From Monodelphis domestica (lineage: Eukaryota > Chordata > Mammalia > Didelphimorphia > Didelphidae), in the NCBI RefSeq assembly GCF_027887165.1, contig NC_077227.1, forward strand, positions 88,800,235 to 88,864,234: 64,000 nt of DNA, in the 5' to 3' direction. A program made the translations under genes and the position numbers. The notes beneath the pieces are model-generated. The model was not told where the DNA came from. It searched no databases and saw only the letters and a program-made list of their open reading frames with translations. Shown piece after piece: positions 58,259-64,000 of the stretch; within the stretch, counting starts at the first letter, position 1; the number at the start of each line of letters is the position of its first letter.

Positions 58259-58765
58259 GTCTATTATTGTGCTATAAGAAATGATTAACAGGATGATTTC
58301 AGAAAAAGCTGGAAACACCTAAGTGAACTGATGCAGAGTGAAATAAACAGAACAGGGAGAACACTGTACACAGTAACAGCAATATAGTATGGTGATCAAC
58401 TGTGAAAGACTTACCTACTCTCAGCAATACAATGAACTGAGATAGTTCTGAAGGACTTATGACAAAAAATGCTCTCCACCTCCACAGAAAAAACTGATGG
58501 AGTCAGAAAGCAGGTCAAAGTATACCATTTTCCACATTCATTTATGTAGGGTTTTATTTTGGGATTTGGGTTTTATATAAGTCTCTTCTCATAGCAATGA
58601 CCAATATAGAAGCATGTTTTATACGATAATACATTTATAACCCAGATCAAATTGACTACAATATCTGAAAGGGGGGAGGGAAGAGAGGAGAATAATTTGG
58701 ATCTCATAATTTTGGGAAACCTATGTTAAAAATTATTATTACATGTAACTGAGAAAATAGAATTT
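58259..58765 (+). mobile_element. L1 LINE 3' part, right piece
   Basis: 'CTATTATTGTGCTATAAGAA' continues the L1 from 53748. 'GTGAACTGATGCAGAGTGAA', 'AGGGAGAACACTGTACACAG', 'CTCAGCAATACAATGAACTG' and 'AATGCTCTCCACCTCCACAG' form the 3' UTR, with an A/T-rich end near 58765. Confidence 0.92.
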
Positions 58766-58789
58766 GGCAGGGGGTGGAGGGACAACAAA

Positions 58790-59892
58790 GAATAGAGTAT
58801 CTGACAACAGGATCTGATTATTTGGATGATAGCTTAAATTAAAGGAATGTTGATATGTTAGTCCAGCTCTAGCCCAGAAGAGTCTAAATTTTTTATAATA
58901 CAGGAAGAGGTACCAACTGGCAACTCTATAATTCACTATAAGTTCTGGGTCACTGAAGAAGAGACCTATGTCTAGTTGTGCCATTCCAAGGGAAGGTATG
59001 GTTGTGGGTCCTAGGTTGTATACTAAAAAAAGAAATAAGTTCAGAAGCAAAATGTATCTAAATGACTCAGAACCTCAGGAACAGAAGAGAATCTGAGTTC
59101 CAGTTCCCAACCTATTCTGAAGACTATAGAAGAATAATTGAAACAGGAATCTAAGGGAAATCTAGCTAGCAGACAGTGGTTGACAGCAGCAGTCTACTGG
59201 TACTTTAAACAGGGCAAGATGACAAACATATTGCTGAAAGTCAAACTCAGGTCAAGAACTTGGAGGGGTCAGACTGCAAAAACAGTTATCAGAATTTGCC
59301 CCAAATTGGGGGCATCTGGGTAACTCAGTGGATTGAGAGCCAGGTCTAGAGATGAGAAGTCCTAGGTTCAAATTTGACCCCAGATAGTTCCTAGCTGTGT
59401 GACCCTGGGCAAATCACTTGACCCCCATTGTCTAGCTTGTGAAAAATCACAAAGAAAAACACAGCTTGGGTACAGATTCAACTAGAATTCTTGAAAAAGA
59501 TGAAGCAAGTTTTCAAAGAATTTTTTTTATTTTATATGAAAGAAATGAGAGCCATAAAAGAAATAGAAAGGAGAATTAAGCTTCCCACAAAAAATACAGA
59601 ACTTTGCCCAAGTAATAAATTTCCTAAAAATTAGAATTTATTAAATGGAAACTAATGACTTCAAAAGAAAATAAGAAATATTTAAAACAAAGTCAAAAGA
59701 CTTTAAAATGGAAGAAAATCTGAGATATTAGAGTAAAGACAACCTGGAAAACAGTTTAAAGAAATATAATTGAAGACTCATTGGCTTACCTGAAAGCATG
59801 ATTAAAAAAAAAAAAGCCTTCTCTATATATTTTTTTAAAAACATAAAACCGAGCAAATATTTTAAAACTACCAGAAAGCAAAATAGAAATAT
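58790..59892 (+). mobile_element. Old L1 LINE: 5' UTR and ORF1 5' half
   Basis: 'GAGTTCCAGTTCCCAACCTA', 'GGTCAAGAACTTGGAGGGGT' and 'CAGACTGCAAAAACAGTTAT' resemble a marsupial L1 5' UTR. 'GAGCCATAAAAGAAATAGAA', 'AACTTTGCCCAAGTAATAAA' and 'ACCAGAAAGCAAAATAGAAA' then follow ORF1 order (coiled coil toward the RNA-binding domain). It stops abruptly at 59892, where another L1 begins. A SINE sits inside. No frame is open. The left limit is uncertain. Confidence 0.65.
59308..59437 (+). mobile_element. SINE1-type SINE, 3' part missing
   Basis: Head 'GGGGGCATCTGGGTAACTCA', 'CCTAGGTTCAAATTTGACCC' and core 'GTGTGACCCTGGGCAAATCA' are present. The element stops at 'CCCCCATTGTCTAGC', without the RTE-like tail. 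It interrupts the old L1 5' UTR. Confidence 0.85.
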
Positions 59893-60560
59893 GATGCACC
59901 GGACTTCTGGGCTAAAATGGCCACAGAGTAGACACACGGGACTTCCTCTCCTCACTACCTACTGATATTAAAGTGCCTCAAAAGGACAAAAAGCAAAATC
60001 AGGCTAGTGAAGGGGGTCATCTGAAAAGCACAGCCTTGAAGATAGGCAAGGTTTGAGCATTTCCATGCTATAAGGAGGCAAAATTACTCCTACAAGCTGA
60101 CCACCCCTCCCCACTCCACCTACAGTGCCAGAGACAGAGTCAGAGAGAGCACAGGCCAATTGCTAGGTTCTTGTTGAAGCTGGGTGATTACACCACAGAC
60201 TTACCCAAGAGAGCAGCAAGACTTGGGACACCAGGAGGCTGAGGAACACATAGACTGGGCACAGAGATAGGGCAGAGATGGGCTGTGCAAAGCAGATGCA
60301 GGAGAGACTGAAAAATAGTCTCAGGCAAAAATAGCACTGTAGCTCAATACACAGAGAGCCTGCCCTCCTCACTCAGACTTCTGACTGGGAAGCGAAGAAA
60401 GAACTAGCACAGAAATGGCCACCAACCCCAGAAATCATAATCTGCAACTCCCCCCCGCCCAAAAAAAGGACTTTGACACTCCATGATTTCAATGGAGAAA
60501 AACCTCAGACTACAGAGGAAACAGTAGAGGATGATAAACAAGCAAACACATCAAAACCTT
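59893..60560 (+). promoter_or_regulatory. L1 5' UTR (internal promoter region)
   Basis: The region between the 5' end and the ORF1 reading zone. It is GC-richer than the flanks and contains 'AAAATGGCCACAGAGTAGAC' near its start; GCCATTTT-type YY1-like sites are typical of L1 5' ends. L1 5' UTRs carry the RNA polymerase II promoter. Activity of this copy cannot be judged. Confidence 0.6.
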
Positions 60561-60652
60561 CCCAAAAAAATGGAAATTGATCACAAGCTCTAGAGGAGCT
60601 CAGATTTGAGATGATAGATGAAGTGAGAAAGATAGGATAAACTTAGCAGGAA

Positions 60653-61444
60653 ATGTGGGAAATTATTCAAAAAGAAAATAACAGTTTAAAAGACAGAATG
60701 TCCCACTTGGAAAAAGAAGCCAAGAAATCAAATGAAGAGATAAGCAAAATGAGGACCATAAATTACCTACTAGAAGCCATGAAAAGCAGAACAGACCAAA
60801 CCAAAAAGGAAAATCAAAAGATCATAGCTGAAAACCAGTCTTTAAAAGCTAGAATTGGGCGAGTAAAAACTAATGATCTCACAAAACAGTTAGAATTAAT
60901 AAAGCAAAATCAAAAGAATGACATATTAGAAGGAAACATGAAATACCTCATTGAGGAGATGGTTCACTTGGAAAGCAGTTCCAGGAGAGACAATTTGAGA
61001 ATCATAGGCCTACCTAAAAACCTGGAAATAAACAGAAACTTTGACATCATACTACAAGAAATTATCCAAGAAAACTATCATGATATTCTTGAACAAGATG
61101 GCAGAATAGACATTGAAAGAGTCCATAGATCACCCTCTACATAAAATCCTCAAAAGACAACCCCCAGGAATGTAATTGCCAAATTCAAAGGCTTCCAAGA
61201 TAAGGAGAAAATATTGCAAGAAGCCAAAAAGAGACAATTCAGATATCAAGAAGCACCAATCAGGATTACACAGGATCTGGCAGTCTCCACACTAAAGGAC
61301 AACAAGGTTTGGAATATGATACTCAGAAAGGCAAAAGAATTGGGCCTACAACCAAGAATCACCTACCCATCAAAACTGACTATAGACTTCCAGGGAAACA
61401 TATGGGCATGTAACAAAAAATATAAGATTTCCAAGTATTTATAA
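60653..61444 (+). pseudogene. L1 ORF1 (RNA-binding chaperone), one in-frame stop
   Basis: The frame reads through from 60653 to 61444 with a single stop at 61142-61144. Residues about 1-95 are Lys/Glu/Gln-rich with coiled-coil heptads, which would make the trimer. The RRM begins around 'RRDNLRIIGLP' (residue about 117). The C-terminal domain holds 'PRNVIAKFKGF', 'EAPIRITQDLAVS' and 'LGLQPRITYPSKLTI', all typical of L1 ORF1p. Stops lie just upstream of the ATG at 60653, although L1-like sequence ('EELRFEMIDEVRKIG' in another phase at about 60595) precedes it. The true start was therefore further 5' and is lost to a frame shift. Confidence 0.88.
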
Positions 61445-62157
61445 AGAAAAGACCAGAACTAAATGGAAAATTTGATGTCCAAATACAAAATTCAAGAGAA
61501 ACATGAAAGGGTAAACAAGAAAGGTAGAGGGGGAAAAATTCCTTTTAAGGGCTTCAGTAAGGTCAAATTGTTTATATGGAAAAACGATATTTATAATTTT
61601 CAAAAACTGTGTTGACTATGATAGTATTTAGAATAATTATTCATAGGTAGTGGTTGGGGTTCTAAGTGGTTGAAGATGATATGTAAAAAAAAACAAAAAG
61701 AAGGGTGGAAATAAAAGAAAGCACCAAGAAAAACTTGAAGGAATGAGAAAAATAGGATAAATTATACTTAAAAAAGATGAGCATGGGAGGAGTAGGGGAA
61801 GAATATTATTATAAGAAGGAGAGGAAGAGAATGCTAATAGGTTATATTTAAAGTTAACTCTCAGTGTAATCAACTCTGAGAGGGAAGAGCACCTAGATCC
61901 ATTGGGGTATGAATTCTATCTTACCCAACAGGGAAGTTGAAAGGGGAAAGCCTGGGGTGGAGGGAGTACCAAAAGGGAGGGAAATAGAGGGGGAGAAGAA
62001 TTCAATAGACCCTAGAGAAAAATAAAATGGGAAGAAGGGAGGGAGTGGGAAGGAAAATAAATAAGGGTGAGGAATAGGGGGCCTGATTAAAAGCAAAATA
62101 CTGGTGTAGAAGGAAATAGTGAAAAAAGGAAGGGCAGGATTATGAGAGGAAAGCAAA
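61445..62157 (+). other. Long purine-rich spacer between L1 ORF1 and ORF2
   Basis: About 700 bp of A/G-rich DNA (many GGAGGGA, AAAGGAAG words) separates the ORFs. The first 60 bases look like worn ORF1 tail ('AGACCAGAACTAAATGGAAA'). Human L1 has a spacer of about 60 bp; long ones fit marsupial L1 as I recall. The minus-strand frames here are chance. Confidence 0.7.
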
Positions 62158-62860
62158 ATGATGGAGGATAAAAAGGTGGTAATCATAACTCTGAATGTGA
62201 ATAGGATGAAATCACCCATAAAATGTATGAAAACATCAGAGTGGATAAGAAACCAAAATCGTACCATATGTTGTCTACAAGAAACATACATGAGGCAGGT
62301 AAACACACACAAAGTAAAGGTAACAGGCAGGAGCAAAATCTATTGGGCCTCAACTGAGAAAAAGAAGGCAAGAGTCACAATCATGATATGTGAAAAAGCC
62401 AAAGGAAAAAATAGATCTGATTAAAAGGGATAGGGAAGGTAATTATATCCTGATAAAAGGCAGTATAGACAATGAGGAAATATCAGTACTCAACATATAT
62501 GCACCAAATGGTATAGCATTCAAATTTTTTAAAGGAGAAACTACTGGATCTTAAGGAGGAAATAGATAGTAAAACTATACTAGTGGGAGACCTGAACCTT
62601 CCTCTATCAGATCTAGATAAATCAAACCAAAAAAACAAATAAGAAAGAAATAAGAGATATGAATAAAATCTTAGAAAATAGGGACAAAAAGGAATATGCC
62701 TCTTATCAGCAGCACATGGGACATTCACAAAGTTTGACTATGTACTAGGGCATAAAAGCATAGCAAACAAATGCAAAGGAACAGAAATAATAAATACAAA
62801 CTTTTCAGATCATAATACAATAAAAATAGTAATTAGTAAGGGTACATGGAGAGGCAAATA
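62158..62860 (+). pseudogene. L1 ORF2, endonuclease domain
   Basis: ATG at 62158 opens 'MMEDKKVVIITLNVNRMKSP', with the Asn of the APE-type 'TLNVN' motif, and 'CCLQETYM' with the metal-binding Glu about residue 40. A frame shift near 62400 ends the first frame. Beyond it 'LNIYAPN' (about 62493) and 'GDLN'-type sequence (about 62587) follow in other phases. 'SDHNTIKIVI' near 62810 ends the domain. A segment before 62700 seems shortened. Order and motifs are clear; the protein is dead. Confidence 0.85.
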
Positions 62861-62871
62861 AAAAATTAATT

Positions 62872-63065
62872 AGTGGGGAGCAGTTGGGTAGCTCAGTGGA
62901 TTGAGAGCCAGGCCTAGAGATGAGAGGTCCTAGGTTCAAATCTGGCCTCAGATACTTCCCAGTTGTAAGCCTGGGCAAGTCACTTGACCACCACTGCCTA
63001 GCCGTTACCACTCTTCTGCCTTGGAATACATAGTATTGATTTCAAGATGGAAGGTAAGGTTTTAA
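62872..63065 (+). mobile_element. SINE1-type SINE inside L1 ORF2, 12-bp duplications
   Basis: Head 'GGGGAGCAGTTGGGTAGCTC', box B 'CCTAGGTTCAAATCTGGCCT', 'CTCTTCTGCCTTGGAATACA' and tail GGAAGGTAAGGTTTTAAAA. AAAAAATTAATT at 62860-62871 and 63066-63077 is the target duplication. The core is missing a few bases around 'AGTTGTAAGCCTGGGC'. Confidence 0.95.
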
Positions 63066-63077
63066 AAAAAATTAATT

Positions 63078-64000
63078 GGAAATTAAATAATATAATTGTC
63101 CAGAATCAGTTGGTTAAAGAACAAATCATAGAAAATTAATATTGAAGAGAATAACAATGATGAGGCATCATGTCAAAATCTATGAGATGCAGCAAAAGCA
63201 GTATTCAGGGGGAAATTTATATCCCTGAGTACATATATTAACAAATTAGGGAGGGAAGTGGTCAATGAATTGGGCATACAGATTAAAAAACTAGAAAGAG
63301 AACAAATTAAAAATTCCCAGATAAAAACTAAATTAGAAATCCTAAAAATTAAAGGAGAAATTAATAAAATTGAAAGTGAAAGAACTATTGAATTAATAAA
63401 TAAAACTATTTGAAAAACACAAATAAAATAGATAAAGTATTGCTTATTCTAATAAAAAAAAGAAAGAAGAAAACCAAAATAACAATATCAGAGATGAAAT
63501 GGGTGACCTAACAGCTAATGGAGATGGAATTAAGGTAATTATTAATAACTACTTTGCCCAATTATATGGAAATAAATATGGCAATCTAAGTGATATGGAT
63601 GATTATTTACAAAACTATAAATTGCCTATGTTAACAGAAGAAGAAATAGAATTCTTAAATAATCCCATATCAGAAAAAAGAAATTGAACAAGTCATCAAA
63701 GAACGCCCTAAGAAAAAATCCCCAGGGCCAGATAGATTAACAAGTGAATTCTATCAAACATTTAAAGAACAACTAATCCCAATATTATACAAAATATTTG
63801 AAAAAATAAACAAAGGGGGAATTGTACCAAATTCCTTTTATGAAACAAATATGGTACTGATTCCAAATTCAGGCAGATCAAAAACAAAGAAAGAAAACTA
63901 TGAACCAATATGCTTAATGAACATAGATGCAAAAAATCTTAAACAGAATACTAGCAAAAAGACTCTGGCAAGTGATCATGAGAATCATTAATCAGATGGG
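63078..64000 (+). pseudogene. L1 ORF2, start of reverse transcriptase domain
   Basis: The linker (about 63100-63480) and RT fingers follow. '[15 protein letters not shown]' lies near 63550, then 'NNPISEKRN', where a frame shift falls at about 63680. '[20 protein letters not shown]' lies near 63720 (usually SPGPDG), and '[20 protein letters not shown]' near 63830. '[16 protein letters not shown]' (usually ENYRPI) follows before the edge. The catalytic YADD motif would lie beyond the window. Confidence 0.88.

Larger units (their letters stand above)
59893..64000 (+). mobile_element. L1 LINE with its 5' end, running off the window
   Basis: The element starts at about 59893-59897 ('CACCGGACTTCTGGGCTAAA') and has a GC-richer 5' UTR of about 750 bp, ORF1, a long spacer, and ORF2 with endonuclease and the start of reverse transcriptase. 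It continues past 64000. It is inserted into the ORF1 of an older L1. ORF1 is nearly open, while ORF2 has several shifts and stops, so the copy is dead as a whole. A SINE at 62872-63065 came later. Confidence 0.92.

Noticed and set aside
61893-62336. 147-codon minus-strand hydrophobic frame
   Set aside because: Antisense to the purine-rich L1 spacer; pyrimidine-rich antisense reads as Leu/Ser/Pro/Phe.

Overview
This window looks like non-coding nuclear DNA from a marsupial mammal. The interspersed repeats point to this: tRNA-derived SINEs with the head 'GCAGCTRGGTGRCTCAGTGG' and two kinds of 3' part (a MIR-type core ending in AACAACAA, and an RTE-like tail ending in AAGGTAAGGGTTT), many worn MIR/THER1 and L2 copies, and L1 copies whose ORF1, ORF2 and 3' UTR match the marsupial type I remember. 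I cannot name the species from sequence alone. I found no host protein-coding exon, rRNA, tRNA gene, CRISPR array or bacterial-style operon. Nearly all short open frames are chance frames or fall inside transposons.

Layout. 1-11 kb: AT-rich unique DNA with L2, MIR and SINE copies, one worn L1 reverse-transcriptase fragment, and an L1 tail of about 110 bp that jumped into a SINE. 11.2-13.0 kb: a 5'-truncated L1 with recognisable target-site duplications. 13-27 kb: MIR/L2 fragments separated by unique DNA, a long GGAA microsatellite and two SINEs with clear duplications. 27.65-28.2 kb: a compound CT array holding a 171-bp tandem duplication. 29-31.3 kb: two diverged direct copies of one sequence about 1.6-1.7 kb apart. 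31.5 kb: a short L1 3' end flanked by a perfect 15-bp duplication. 33.8-36.3 kb: a minus-strand L1-like element with 3' UTR and ORF1/5' UTR-like parts but no ORF2 (HAL1-like). 36.5-48.5 kb: three old L1 3' halves, one split by a SINE. 49.6-50.5 kb: the longest L2 piece. 51.3 kb: a small hAT-type DNA transposon with 8-bp duplications. 53.0-58.8 kb: an L1 3' end split by a decayed class I (gamma-like) endogenous retrovirus that keeps part of pol and one LTR. 58.8-59.9 kb: the 5' part of another old L1. 59.9-64.0 kb: an L1 with its 5' end present, inserted into that older L1, itself carrying a SINE, and running off the right edge.

How the parts relate. The right-hand 11 kb is a stack of insertions into insertions, which gives a relative order: old L1s first, then the retrovirus and the later L1, then the SINE. 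Several repeat-free blocks (about 15.8-16.1, 19.4-19.7, 30.0-30.3, 39.8-40.3 and 43.55-43.8 kb) have the look of conserved regulatory DNA: homeodomain, POU, NKX or RFX-like sites and short palindromes. They are the best places to look for host function. I found no convincing undescribed system; the most useful observations are structural. Edges of old repeats are estimates, and repeat family names come from memory without a database search.
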